Assembly (NCBI RefSeq): GCF_943733665.1
Contig: NZ_OX030782.1
Span: forward strand, 640,001-704,000
DNA from: Aquimarina sp. Aq107
Lineage (GTDB): Bacteria; Bacteroidota; Bacteroidia; Flavobacteriales; Flavobacteriaceae
Direction of reading: 5' to 3'
DNA: 64,000 nucleotides
The translations under genes and the position numbers were made by a program. Below the pieces are notes generated by a model that had not been told where the DNA came from, searched no databases, and saw only the letters and a program-made list of their open reading frames with translations. This document shows positions 43,495 through 51,648 of the stretch, one piece after another (the first letter of the stretch is position 1; each line of letters starts with the position of its first letter).

Positions 43495-44937
43495 ATGAAA
43501 AAAGTAATTTTTAGTCTAGCAACTTTATTAAGTGTGTCAGTGATGGTTGCACAATCAAACACAAGTAATGTTACCCAAACTGGAGAGGATAACAGTACAG
43601 ATGTTACTCAGATCGGAAATTCTAATGCTTCGGTTACAATTCAAGAAGGTTCTGCTAATACTGCGACTGCCATTCAAGGAAGTGATTTTTTTAACTCTAG
43701 AAATGGAATTGTTGAGCAAACTCAGATTGGTGGTAAGAATACTGCTTTCGCACAGCATGAAGAAGATAATAATGAAGTCTATCAAGATCAGATAGGTGAC
43801 GGGAATTCTGCTAGCGCAACTCAGAACCTGTTATTTTTTGGAGGTTTTAATTTCACAAGCCAATCTCAAGAAGGTAATGGGAATGAAGGGACAGTTTCTC
43901 AAGAAGGAGATGCGAATACAGCTTTCCAAATTCAAACAGGAGATGCCAATTCGGCGACTACTTCTCAAGAAGGAGGTTTTAATTTTAGTGGTATTCTACA
44001 AGAAGGAGCTTTTAATAGTGCTGCGATGGCTCAGGTTGGTGATTTTAATACGGCAGAACAGTTTCAGATAGGAGAAGCAAATACAGCTGCAGGTGAACAA
44101 TGGGGTGAAGGAAACTCTGTGATTCAAAATCAGCAAGGTGGAGGTAATTCAGCAACTTCTTTACAAGGTAGTAGCCTTTTTAATTCAAGAGGAGGTGATG
44201 TGCAACAAATCCAGATAGGTGATGAGAATACGGCGTTTGCTAACCACGAAGAAGATAATAATGTTATCCTTCAAGGACAAGTAGGAGATGGTAACATCGT
44301 TTCTGCTGATCAAAATTTAGGATCATTTGGAGGAGAAAACTTCGTTATTCAAACTCAGTTTGGAAATGGTAATATTGCTGCGGCTTCTCAGAATGGGAGT
44401 AATAATGTTGGTGATCAGGATCAGGTTGGTGATGAAAACCTAGCAACTATTTCTCAGGATGGAACTGATAATGAAACTATCCAATCTCAGAATGGTAATG
44501 GTAACTCTGCTGAGTCTATCCAAGGAAGTTTCATTTTTGCATCTAGAGGAGGAATTGTTGAGCAAACTCAATCTGGAGATGGAAATGTTGCTTTTGCACA
44601 GCATGAAGAAGATAATAATGTGGTATCACAAACTCAAATCGGGAATGGGAATGATGCTTCTGTAACACAGAATTTACTAGCTTTTGGAGGGAGTAACTTA
44701 ACTTTGCAATTCCAATTTGGAGAGGAAAATATTGCTGTTTCTTCTCAGGAAGGAGTTGAAAATATTAGTGATATCTTCCAATTTGGTGACTCAAACTTTG
44801 CACAAGATACTCAGTTTGGAACTGGTAACACTACTTTTGTAACTCAAATAGGAGAATCTCATAGTAGCATTATTTCGCAAAGTGGGACAGGAAATGCTGC
44901 AGTGGTTACACAGAGTGGTTCTGGAGGAGAGCTTTAA
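43495..44937 (+). CDS. Large curlin-repeat protein (CsgA-like major curli subunit)
   Basis: A 480-residue secreted amyloid subunit. A signal peptide ends at VMVAQ (residue 20). The rest is almost wholly curlin repeats of about 22 residues with spaced Gln, Gly and Asn (SQEGxxN, TQIGxGNxA), the strand-loop-strand units that stack in curli. E. coli CsgA has five repeats in 151 residues; here there are about twenty. Three longer modules (about residues 59-118, 222-281 and 342-400) interrupt the pattern. Each carries QGS..F.SR.G, then HEEDNN (88-93, 251-256, 370-375), then FGG.N. It is first in the operon, with a hairpin after it. Protein-level similarity is strong; the exact symbol is withheld because composite curlins differ from CsgA. 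Confidence 0.88.
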   Translation: MKKVIFSLATLLSVSVMVAQSNTSNVTQTGEDNSTDVTQIGNSNASVTIQEGSANTATAIQGSDFFNSRNGIVEQTQIGGKNTAFAQHEEDNNEVYQDQIGDGNSASATQNLLFFGGFNFTSQSQEGNGNEGTVSQEGDANTAFQIQTGDANSATTSQEGGFNFSGILQEGAFNSAAMAQVGDFNTAEQFQIGEANTAAGEQWGEGNSVIQNQQGGGNSATSLQGSSLFNSRGGDVQQIQIGDENTAFANHEEDNNVILQGQVGDGNIVSADQNLGSFGGENFVIQTQFGNGNIAAASQNGSNNVGDQDQVGDENLATISQDGTDNETIQSQNGNGNSAESIQGSFIFASRGGIVEQTQSGDGNVAFAQHEEDNNVVSQTQIGNGNDASVTQNLLAFGGSNLTLQFQFGEENIAVSSQEGVENISDIFQFGDSNFAQDTQFGTGNTTFVTQIGESHSSIISQSGTGNAAVVTQSGSGGEL

Positions 44938-44956
44938 GAAATATTTTTAATATATT

Positions 44957-44999
44957 TGAAAGAGTTACGCTGACCTTTAGTTAGTGTAACTCTTTTACT
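44957..44999 (+). terminator. Attenuator-like hairpin between the first and second curli genes
   Basis: The arms aaagagttacgct and agtgtaactcttt pair along 13 bp (one G-U), followed by a weak T tract. A partial terminator here would give more mRNA for the major subunit than for the assembly genes downstream. Confidence 0.6.
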
Positions 45000-45020
45000 A
45001 CTTTTAAAACCCTTTTACTA

Positions 45021-45536
45021 ATGAAAAAATACTTCACATTTTATATCATAGCGTTAGGCTTATTTCTTTGTGGAAATTCCTACGCTCAGAATAGCGAAAG
45101 TCAGGATGAATCGTTGGTAGAAAGTCAAGAGCGATTCATTAGACTAGATCAATTGCAAAACAATACTACTTTGCTAGTTGCTCGAGAAAATATGGCGAAT
45201 AATAGCGCCGTGTTTATCCAACAAATAGGTAATGGTAATCAGGTGTTTACAAATGTTACAGCGCAAGCATTAGATGTTCGTTTAAGTCAGAACGGAGAAC
45301 AAAACCTGATCGAAATAGATGAAGCCTCTAGGGAGATTGAAAAACTTATTACTCAAAATGGTAATAATAATAGGGTGATTGATTTTTCTTTTAATTCCAA
45401 TATATCAACTAGTCTAGAACTTATTCAAGAAGGAGATAATCTTTCTTTTGAACGATTTGGAAGTAATGAGTTATCTAATAACTTAAAGTTTAGGATGACT
45501 GGAAACGCCCGTACAATTATTGTTAGAAGTTTTTAA
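45021..45536 (+). CDS. Minor curlin-like protein (CsgB-type nucleator candidate)
   Basis: A 171-residue secreted protein with a signal peptide ending at NSYAQ. After an N-terminal region of about 45 residues (NSESQDESLVESQERF), five degenerate curlin-like repeats follow: AVFIQQIGNGNQVF, DVRLSQNGEQNLIEI, EKLITQNGNNNRVID, LELIQEGDNLSFERF and LKFRMTGNARTIIV. The length, repeat number and basic C-terminus resemble CsgB, which nucleates CsgA polymerisation at the cell surface. It is second in the operon, 83 bp after the major subunit. The nucleator role is inferred from position and form. Confidence 0.78.
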   Translation: MKKYFTFYIIALGLFLCGNSYAQNSESQDESLVESQERFIRLDQLQNNTTLLVARENMANNSAVFIQQIGNGNQVFTNVTAQALDVRLSQNGEQNLIEIDEASREIEKLITQNGNNNRVIDFSFNSNISTSLELIQEGDNLSFERFGSNELSNNLKFRMTGNARTIIVRSF

Positions 45537-45556
45537 GCGATATTTTATTGCTTCTT

Positions 45557-46279
45557 ATGAACTTTAAACTGGTCATATTGTTTTTTTTGGTATTTCAATT
45601 TTCGAATGGTCAGCATACCAATATAGAAGTAGTTGCTAAGATTAAAACAGAAAGAATAGATGATATTATTTCTGTTAGTGCAGAAGCGACAAATGCTACA
45701 GAGGTTTATAAAAGTTTAAAATATACATTTTCGATTTTTAGAACAGATAGCAAAAATAATGTTACTAAAAACAATCAAGAAGAAAGATTTACATTAGAGG
45801 CTAATGAACAAAAGAGTCTTGCTAATACATCAATAGGTGTTGATGAGCAGGATAAAATTGTGATACTTTTGTTAATTTATGAAGAAGAAGCAATAGTTGG
45901 TAAAGACCGAATCGCCTTTAATGAAGAAACGAAAAAAAAAGAAAAAGAAGAAGAGTATGCAGAAGATGACGGTATCGAATTGAAAGGTATCGTTATTGAA
46001 GAAACAAAAACAAAACCTGGTAAGGATTTTTATGATTTTTTCTACACTTCTTACACATTAAATAGAATAAATGGTTCTAAAATAGTTGGAGTTTATGAAA
46101 AACTTAGTTTTGGTAGAAGTACAATTATCCAGGTAAAAATAGAAGATAGAGTCATTCATGAATTCCTTGGAAAACCTGATATAGAATATTTAGAGCAAAT
46201 GTCTAAAATTTCAATACGTCGGGTTTACAAATATTTTAAAGATCTTAAAAAACAAAAAAGAGATATTTTTCAGTATTAA
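45557..46279 (+). CDS. CsgH-CsgE fusion: curli assembly and amyloid-inhibitor protein
   Basis: A 240-residue periplasmic protein. I chose the ATG at 45557 (MNFKLVILFFLVFQF) over a TTG at 45548. After the signal peptide, residues ~20-118 resemble CsgH: IEVVAKIKTERIDDIISVSA, a Lys- and Asn-rich turn, LEANEQKSLANTSIGV, and DKIVILLLIYEEEAIVGKDRI. A charged linker rich in Lys and Glu follows. Residues ~138-235 resemble CsgE (GIVIEETKTKPGKDFYDFF, FGRSTIIQVKIEDRVIHEFL). CsgE caps and gates the CsgG secretion channel, and CsgH inhibits premature curlin polymerisation. Having both in one chain would keep curlin unfolded at the channel entrance (inference). The gene follows the nucleator gene by 20 bp. 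Confidence 0.82.
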   Translation: MNFKLVILFFLVFQFSNGQHTNIEVVAKIKTERIDDIISVSAEATNATEVYKSLKYTFSIFRTDSKNNVTKNNQEERFTLEANEQKSLANTSIGVDEQDKIVILLLIYEEEAIVGKDRIAFNEETKKKEKEEEYAEDDGIELKGIVIEETKTKPGKDFYDFFYTSYTLNRINGSKIVGVYEKLSFGRSTIIQVKIEDRVIHEFLGKPDIEYLEQMSKISIRRVYKYFKDLKKQKRDIFQY

Positions 46280-46295
46280 TTACTTATTAAAACAC

Positions 46296-46703
46296 ATGAA
46301 GTCAATCATAGTAACTACTTTGCTTGTTTTCTCAGCTTTTCAACTTAGCTATGGACAAGACTTGGTATATCGGCCAAAAAATCCTGCTTTTGGAGGTGAT
46401 ACTTTTAATTATCAATGGCTATTAAGTTCGGCGGAAGCTCAGAATACATTTACAGATGAAAATGATCCAAACGCTGATAATAGATCAGATTTGGAAAGAT
46501 TTACAGAAAGTCTAAATAGCCAATTATTAGGTCAGATATCTAGAACTTTATTTACCGAGCAATTTGGAGACGAAGGACTAACTGAAGGTACTTTTAGTTT
46601 TGGAACATTGTTTATCGAGATTTTTCCCTCTGGAGAAGGATTGGTGATAAACATTTTAGATACTGGCACCGGAGATCAATCTCAAGTAATAATTCCTAAT
46701 TAA
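46296..46703 (+). CDS. csgF: Curli assembly factor CsgF
   Basis: A 135-residue exported protein. A signal peptide ends at QLSYGQ, directly followed by the CsgF signature DLVYRPKNPAFGGDTFNYQW and LLSSAEAQN. In E. coli the corresponding N-terminal segment inserts into the CsgG pore and couples secretion to nucleation at the cell surface. The length is normal. It lies 16 bp after the csgE-type gene and 6 bp before csgG, so tight co-translation is likely. Confidence 0.93.
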   Translation: MKSIIVTTLLVFSAFQLSYGQDLVYRPKNPAFGGDTFNYQWLLSSAEAQNTFTDENDPNADNRSDLERFTESLNSQLLGQISRTLFTEQFGDEGLTEGTFSFGTLFIEIFPSGEGLVINILDTGTGDQSQVIIPN

Positions 46704-46709
46704 TTTTTA

Positions 46710-48185
46710 ATGCGTCATAAGTTTTATCAAGTAATTCTAGTAATTTCTTGTACAATATTGCTGTCTGGATGTGGAACCTATTTTAATCAACCTATTACAA
46801 TAGAACAAGCAAGAATTGGAGAGGATACACAGTTTACTCAGACTTTAAGAGATTTCCCCAGGCCTACGGAACCTGTAGTGGTAGGAGTGTATAAGTTTAG
46901 AGATCAAACGGGTCAATATAAACCTACTGAAGCAGGAAGTACATTTAGTACTGCTGTTACTCAAGGGGCAACTACCATTTTGGTAAAAGCCTTAGAAGAT
47001 TCTAAGTGGTTCGTGCCTATCGAAAGAGAAAATCTTAGTAATTTATTGAATGAACGAAATATTATTCGTTCCACTAGAAAAGAATATAGAAAAAATAAAA
47101 ATTCTAAAGAACCTCAATTACCACCATTATTATATGCAGGAATTATTTTAGAAGGTGGTATCGTGTCCTATGACTCTAATATCATTACGGGAGGATTGGG
47201 AGCAAGATATTTTGGAATAGGTGGTTCTACTCAATATAGACAAGATAGAATTACAGTATATCTAAGAGCTGTTTCTACATCTAGTGGTAAAATTTTAAAA
47301 ACTGTTTATGTTTCTAAAACAATATTATCACAAGCATTGGATGCTAGTTTTTTTAGATATGTTAAGTTCAGTCGATTGTTAGAAGCTGAAACTGGTTTTA
47401 CCAAAAATGAGCCTGGACAAATAGCAGTTTCTGAGGCAATAGAAAAGGCTGTCGAAGCGCTAATAATAGAAGGGATAGAAGATAAGCTTTGGAGTTCTAA
47501 AGCAGAACCAGAAAAAGTAAATGCATTAGTGGCTGACTATAATGAAGAGAAGAATGAAGCACATAATAAAGGGCTCTACGAACGATATTTTAAAGAAAGA
47601 AGAGGAGAAAAATCATTATTCGCTAATGGAGGAATGGCTCTTATTAGCGGAGATTATAATAACGCCGATTTATCATATTCTATAGGAGTAGGAGGTAAGT
47701 GGTATTTTAATCCGTACTTAAATGCTAATGCAAGTATTAATAAATTTGAATTGCGAAATGAAGGAGCATTCTCTGAAGGGTTTAATGCAATTGATATAAA
47801 TGCAGAGCTGACCTTATTGCCTTTTGAAAAACTCACTCCTTATTTCTTCGGAGGAATGGGAACTGTAAATAGTGATGATTTTGATAGAACCTTTTTTAAG
47901 TTTCAATATGGAGGAGGTATCGAATATTTAGTTTCTGACCATATAGGAGTGTCATTAGGTGCGACCCATAATCTGGTATTAGGCGATAAACTAGATAATG
48001 TTACACAAGGTAAAAGAGATGATCAATATTTTAATTTTTCTTTAGGTTTAAATTGGTATTTCAAAACTCCTTTGAAAATGGATAAAGAACTTCGTAAACA
48101 AAAACGAACAGAAGATAAAGAGCTTAGAAAACTAAAAAAAAGAAATCGACAAGTAATTGAAAATGGTGAAGTTCCTAAAGGATAA
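46710..48185 (+). CDS. csgG: CsgG-type curli secretion channel fused to an outer-membrane beta-barrel domain
   Basis: A 491-residue outer-membrane lipoprotein. The lipobox is LLSGC (Cys21). Residues ~21-270 match CsgG, the nonameric curlin export pore: VVVGVYKFRDQTGQYKP, WFVPIERENLSNLLNERNIIR, LLYAGIILEGGIVSYDSN and DRITVYLRAVSTSSGKIL. E. coli CsgG stops at about 277 residues. Here about 160 further residues of alternating aromatic/Gly strands follow (SIGVGGKWYFNPYLNANASI ... YFNFSLGLNWYF), as in an OmpA-like 8-strand barrel or surface-antigen domain. A basic tail (KELRKQKRTEDKELRKLKKR) ends the protein. The extra barrel may anchor or brace the pore (inference). Confidence 0.92.
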   Translation: MRHKFYQVILVISCTILLSGCGTYFNQPITIEQARIGEDTQFTQTLRDFPRPTEPVVVGVYKFRDQTGQYKPTEAGSTFSTAVTQGATTILVKALEDSKWFVPIERENLSNLLNERNIIRSTRKEYRKNKNSKEPQLPPLLYAGIILEGGIVSYDSNIITGGLGARYFGIGGSTQYRQDRITVYLRAVSTSSGKILKTVYVSKTILSQALDASFFRYVKFSRLLEAETGFTKNEPGQIAVSEAIEKAVEALIIEGIEDKLWSSKAEPEKVNALVADYNEEKNEAHNKGLYERYFKERRGEKSLFANGGMALISGDYNNADLSYSIGVGGKWYFNPYLNANASINKFELRNEGAFSEGFNAIDINAELTLLPFEKLTPYFFGGMGTVNSDDFDRTFFKFQYGGGIEYLVSDHIGVSLGATHNLVLGDKLDNVTQGKRDDQYFNFSLGLNWYFKTPLKMDKELRKQKRTEDKELRKLKKRNRQVIENGEVPKG

Positions 48186-48192
48186 AACCCTG

Positions 48193-49689
48193 ATGAAAAT
48201 GAAAAAACATATAATAAGAATAATAACCGTATTTATGGTTTTTGCTATCACTTCATGTAGCGAAGATACAATAGATTTAGAAGGTTTGGGTGCTGTTAGA
48301 GGAAGAGTGGTGGCTGTGGGAACCAATGAGCCTCTAGAGAATGTGAAAATATCTACAAACCCTTCTTCAAGTACAGTTTTTACAGATGCTGATGGAGAAT
48401 ATGTTATTGAGAATATTCCTTCTGGAGATTACTCTCTTTCTGCTCAAAGAGATGGGTTATTAGCTCAGTTTGAAGCAATATCGATTCTTGCTGATCGAGA
48501 GTTAGAGATCGTTTTTGAGATGGATGTAGAGACTGCGGGAAATAGAGCACCTGATGCTGCAATCTTAGATTCGCCAGAAGATAATTCAGTAGATCAACCA
48601 TTGGAAGTTACATTAGTTTGGACAGGTTCTGATCCTGATGATGATACTCTTACTTATACCATTACTTTGCGTAATGATGAAAACTCCGAAGTAGAAGTAT
48701 TTGAAAATATTACTGATACAACCTATACGCTTACAAATCTTTCTTATAAGGTTAAATATTTTTGGCAAGTAAGCAGTAACGATGGGATAAATGATGCTGT
48801 AAATAGTAGTAGTTTTGCTTTTGAAACTATGAGTCCTCCAAATAATCGAATTGTGTATACAAGATCAATCGGTGATAACGGAGTGATTTATTCTGCAGAT
48901 GAACAAGGAAGTACAGAAATCCAACTGACTTCAGAGACTAAAAATAGTTTTAGACCTAGACGTCATGTGGGTACAGGTAAGATTGCTTTTCTGCAGTCTG
49001 TTGGTTCGCAGACGCACTTGTTTACAATGAATGAGGATGGTTCTCAGGTTATGCAAGTTACTTCTCAGGTTTCTGTTGCTGGATTTAATTTAGGAGAAAT
49101 TGATTTTTCTTGGACTGAAAATGGGGCTAAATTATTATTTCCTAATCAAGATAAATTATATAGTATTAATGCCGATGGAAGTGGTCTAGTTTTAGTTTAT
49201 CAAACGACTAACGGAGATCTTATTTCAGAAGTAGATACGAATGATAATAATAATGTAATTGTACTTAAGACTAATAATTTAGATGGTTACGAGGTAGAGA
49301 TTTTTACAATCAATACATCAGGAACTGTTCTTGATACTATATTGTCAGGAGTTTCCGGAGCAGCAGGAAGTATAAATCTTTCTGTTGATGGGACTAAACT
49401 TTTATATAGTCGTGATATTTCTGGTTTTGAAAGCAGTGAATATAGACAATTAGATTCTCACATATTCATATATGACTTTGGTGATAGTTCTAATTTAGAT
49501 ATCTCTATTGAAAAACCAGCCGGTACTAATGATTTAGATGGAAGGTTTTCTCCAAATGAAGCTTCAGTTATTTTTGTGAACACTTCTAATGACGGGATAT
49601 CACAAAAAAATATACAAACAATGTCAATTTTAGAAATAGCTAATAGAGCTGATTTAATTACGAATGCTTCTATGGCGGATTGGGAATAA
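48193..49689 (+). CDS. Curli-operon lipoprotein with carboxypeptidase-regulatory-like and TolB-like domains
   Basis: A 498-residue exported lipoprotein. The ATG at 48193 lies 7 nt after the csgG stop; the longer frame to 48157 overlaps csgG and is unlikely. The lipobox is AITSC (Cys22). Residues ~30-105 form a carboxypeptidase-regulatory-like beta sandwich (VRGRVVAVGTNEPLENVKIS ... GEYVIENIPSGDYSLSA). Residues ~120-205 look fibronectin-III-like (LVWTGSDPDDDTLTY, YFWQVSSNDG). Residues ~215-495 are TolB/WD40-like propeller blades (KIAFLQSVGSQTHLFTMNED). It ends the curli operon before a strong terminator. Its part in curli display is unknown; a cell-surface adaptor is plausible. Confidence 0.8.
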   Translation: MKMKKHIIRIITVFMVFAITSCSEDTIDLEGLGAVRGRVVAVGTNEPLENVKISTNPSSSTVFTDADGEYVIENIPSGDYSLSAQRDGLLAQFEAISILADRELEIVFEMDVETAGNRAPDAAILDSPEDNSVDQPLEVTLVWTGSDPDDDTLTYTITLRNDENSEVEVFENITDTTYTLTNLSYKVKYFWQVSSNDGINDAVNSSSFAFETMSPPNNRIVYTRSIGDNGVIYSADEQGSTEIQLTSETKNSFRPRRHVGTGKIAFLQSVGSQTHLFTMNEDGSQVMQVTSQVSVAGFNLGEIDFSWTENGAKLLFPNQDKLYSINADGSGLVLVYQTTNGDLISEVDTNDNNNVIVLKTNNLDGYEVEIFTINTSGTVLDTILSGVSGAAGSINLSVDGTKLLYSRDISGFESSEYRQLDSHIFIYDFGDSSNLDISIEKPAGTNDLDGRFSPNEASVIFVNTSNDGISQKNIQTMSILEIANRADLITNASMADWE

Positions 49690-49717
49690 TATCTTTCTAG
49701 AGATACGTAGTTTGTGT

Positions 49718-49758
49718 CCCAAATTCAAGAATATTAATACTTGAATTTGGGATTTTTT
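49718..49758 (+). terminator. Terminator of the curli operon
   Basis: The arms cccaaattcaag and cttgaatttggg form a 12-bp stem, followed by attttttat. It lies 28 bp after the last stop codon of the operon. Confidence 0.9.
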
Positions 49759-49789
49759 ATATTCAATTTAGTGATTGAGGTAAATTCAA

Positions 49790-49797
49790 TTATCTTT
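49790..49797 (+). promoter_or_regulatory. Promoter -7 element of purM
   Basis: TATCTTTG, an exact TAnnTTTG match, lies 30 bp upstream of the ATG at 49828, which places the transcription start after the rejected upstream TTG frame. Confidence 0.65.
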
Positions 49798-49827
49798 GCG
49801 GTTTACTATCCGTATAATACTGTAATA

Positions 49828-51009
49828 ATGAGTCAAGAAGTAAGTAAACGCTACGCTCAGCGTGGAGTTTCGGCATCTAAAGAAGATGTTCATAGTGCTA
49901 TTAAGAACATAGATAAGGGTCTTTTTCCAAAAGCATTTTGTAAAATAGTTCCGGATTACCTTACTGGTGACGAGGATTATTGTTTGATAATGCATGCGGA
50001 TGGAGCAGGTACCAAATCTTCTTTGGCTTATATGTATTGGAAGGAAACAGGAGATGTTTCTGTATGGAAAGGTATAGCTCAAGATGCATTAATAATGAAT
50101 ATAGATGATTTATTATGTGTTGGAGCAACTGATAATATTATGCTTTCATCCACTATAGGAAGAAATAAAAATCTGATTCCTGGAGAAGTAATTTCTGCAA
50201 TTATTAATGGGACTGAGGAGTTATTAGAGGAATTAAAAAGTTTTGGAGTTACCATTCATTCTACTGGTGGAGAAACGGCTGATGTAGGGGACTTAGTACG
50301 AACAATTATAGTAGACTCTACGGTAACAGCTCGTGTAAAGCGTAAAGATGTTATTGATAATGCTAATATAAAAGAAGGAGATGTAATAGTTGGTTTGGCT
50401 TCTTTTGGTCAAGCTACTTACGAAAAAGAATATAATGGCGGAATGGGGAGTAATGGCCTGACATCTGCTCGTCATGATGTTTTTCATAAGGTTTTGGCAG
50501 AGAAATATCCTGAAAGTTTTGATGCTGCGGTACCTTCTGAATTGGTGTATTCAGGAAAAACAAACCTTACGGATGAGGTAAAAAATGCACCAATTGATGC
50601 TGGTAAATTAGTATTGTCTCCCACAAGAACTTATGCACCTATAATAAAAAGTATTTTATCTAAGTTTGATAGTTCAGACGTTCATGGAATGGTTCACTGC
50701 AGTGGAGGAGCTCAAACTAAAATTTTACATTTTATAGATAATTTACATATTGTTAAAGATAATTTATTCGATGTACCTCCTTTATTTCAATTAATCCAGG
50801 AAAATTCTGGTACGGATTGGAAAGAAATGTATCAAGTTTTTAATATGGGGCATCGAATGGAGTTATATGTTTCTCCAGAAATTGCAGATGAAATTATTTC
50901 AATTTCAAAAAGCTTTAATGTAGATGCTAAAATTGTTGGACGTGTTGAGGGGTCTGAAGAAAAGAAGCTAACGATAAACAGCGAATTCGGTACATATACC
51001 TATAACTAA
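49828..51009 (+). CDS. purM: Phosphoribosylformylglycinamidine cyclo-ligase (AIR synthase, Bacteroidota type)
   Basis: A 393-residue cytosolic enzyme of the PurM/PurL ATP-grasp-like superfamily that closes the imidazole ring in purine synthesis. The start is ATG 49828 (MSQEVSKRYAQRGVSASKED). The open frame runs back to a TTG at 49741, but that codon sits in the curli terminator stem and a promoter element lies between. Motifs are DGAGTKSSLAYMYW near 56, MNIDDLLCVGATDNIMLSS near 90, TGGETADVGDL near 145 and GMVHCSGGAQTKIL near 288. It is somewhat longer than E. coli PurM (345), as in other Bacteroidota. Neighbouring prfA within a few kb is a familiar flavobacterial arrangement. Confidence 0.9.
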   Translation: MSQEVSKRYAQRGVSASKEDVHSAIKNIDKGLFPKAFCKIVPDYLTGDEDYCLIMHADGAGTKSSLAYMYWKETGDVSVWKGIAQDALIMNIDDLLCVGATDNIMLSSTIGRNKNLIPGEVISAIINGTEELLEELKSFGVTIHSTGGETADVGDLVRTIIVDSTVTARVKRKDVIDNANIKEGDVIVGLASFGQATYEKEYNGGMGSNGLTSARHDVFHKVLAEKYPESFDAAVPSELVYSGKTNLTDEVKNAPIDAGKLVLSPTRTYAPIIKSILSKFDSSDVHGMVHCSGGAQTKILHFIDNLHIVKDNLFDVPPLFQLIQENSGTDWKEMYQVFNMGHRMELYVSPEIADEIISISKSFNVDAKIVGRVEGSEEKKLTINSEFGTYTYN

Positions 51010-51099
51010 ATTGTGCTATAGGATTGTCAAACATGCATTAAACAAGTGTACATGTAACTTGTGAATACTAATTTTTCAAAACCTTTATTGATTATCTAC

Positions 51100-51588
51100 T
51101 TAAAGATTCATTTTATCCAAATACTTATTTCTAAGAAACTCTAGTTTGGGTTCTATATATCGTGTGCAAAACGGTTTTTTTGGGTTGTTTTTGTAGTAGT
51201 TGATTAATTCTATTCTCGAAGGTTTAAAGGAATTGAATTTTAAAACCTTTGTTATTAATCGATTTTGAAAATTTTCATTTAGTTGAGTAATGATTGTTTC
51301 AATAATTGACTTTTGTTCAATTTCGAAATAATAAATTGCACTTCGGTATTTTTCCATAAAGCTATGATTAGAGGTGCTTTTATGTGTAAGTAAATGAATC
51401 TCAATTAAGTCCTTTAGACTTATTACTTCGGTTGAGAATACTACGATCACAGCTTCCGAAAAAGAGTTGTTTTTTCCAGTACTTTTTATATAGCCTTGTT
51501 CAACAGAGGTTACACCTTTTAAGGATTGAAAAACGGCTTCTGTACACCAGTGACATCCTCCACCTAGTCCTATTTTTAAATTACTCAT
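51100..51588 (-). CDS. Divergent MsrA-like peptide methionine sulfoxide reductase
   Basis: A 162-residue protein starting at the ATG at 51588 (MSNLKIGLGGGCHWCTEAVF); a TTG three codons upstream is less likely. The catalytic motif is GGCHWCTE, with His where most MsrA have Phe (GCFWC). Downstream, the usual GHAE segment is replaced by FSEAVIVVFSTEVISLKDLI, and the usual GTQYRSAI by EKYRSAIYYFEIEQKSIIE. The C-terminal part is weakly conserved. The fold and the nucleophilic Cys are retained, but several substrate-pocket residues are altered, so activity or specificity may differ. It converges on purM. Confidence 0.78.
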   Translation of the reverse strand: MSNLKIGLGGGCHWCTEAVFQSLKGVTSVEQGYIKSTGKNNSFSEAVIVVFSTEVISLKDLIEIHLLTHKSTSNHSFMEKYRSAIYYFEIEQKSIIETIITQLNENFQNRLITKVLKFNSFKPSRIELINYYKNNPKKPFCTRYIEPKLEFLRNKYLDKMNL

Positions 51589-51648
51589 TGGATTCAAAAT
51601 TCGTAATTTAATTTCTAATTATTATATTGAATTTTATAAAGTTATATT

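Noticed and set aside
43547-44665. Alternative-frame ORFs within the curlin gene
   Set aside because: They arise from repeat-driven open frames; the +1 frame carries the signal peptide and curlin motifs.
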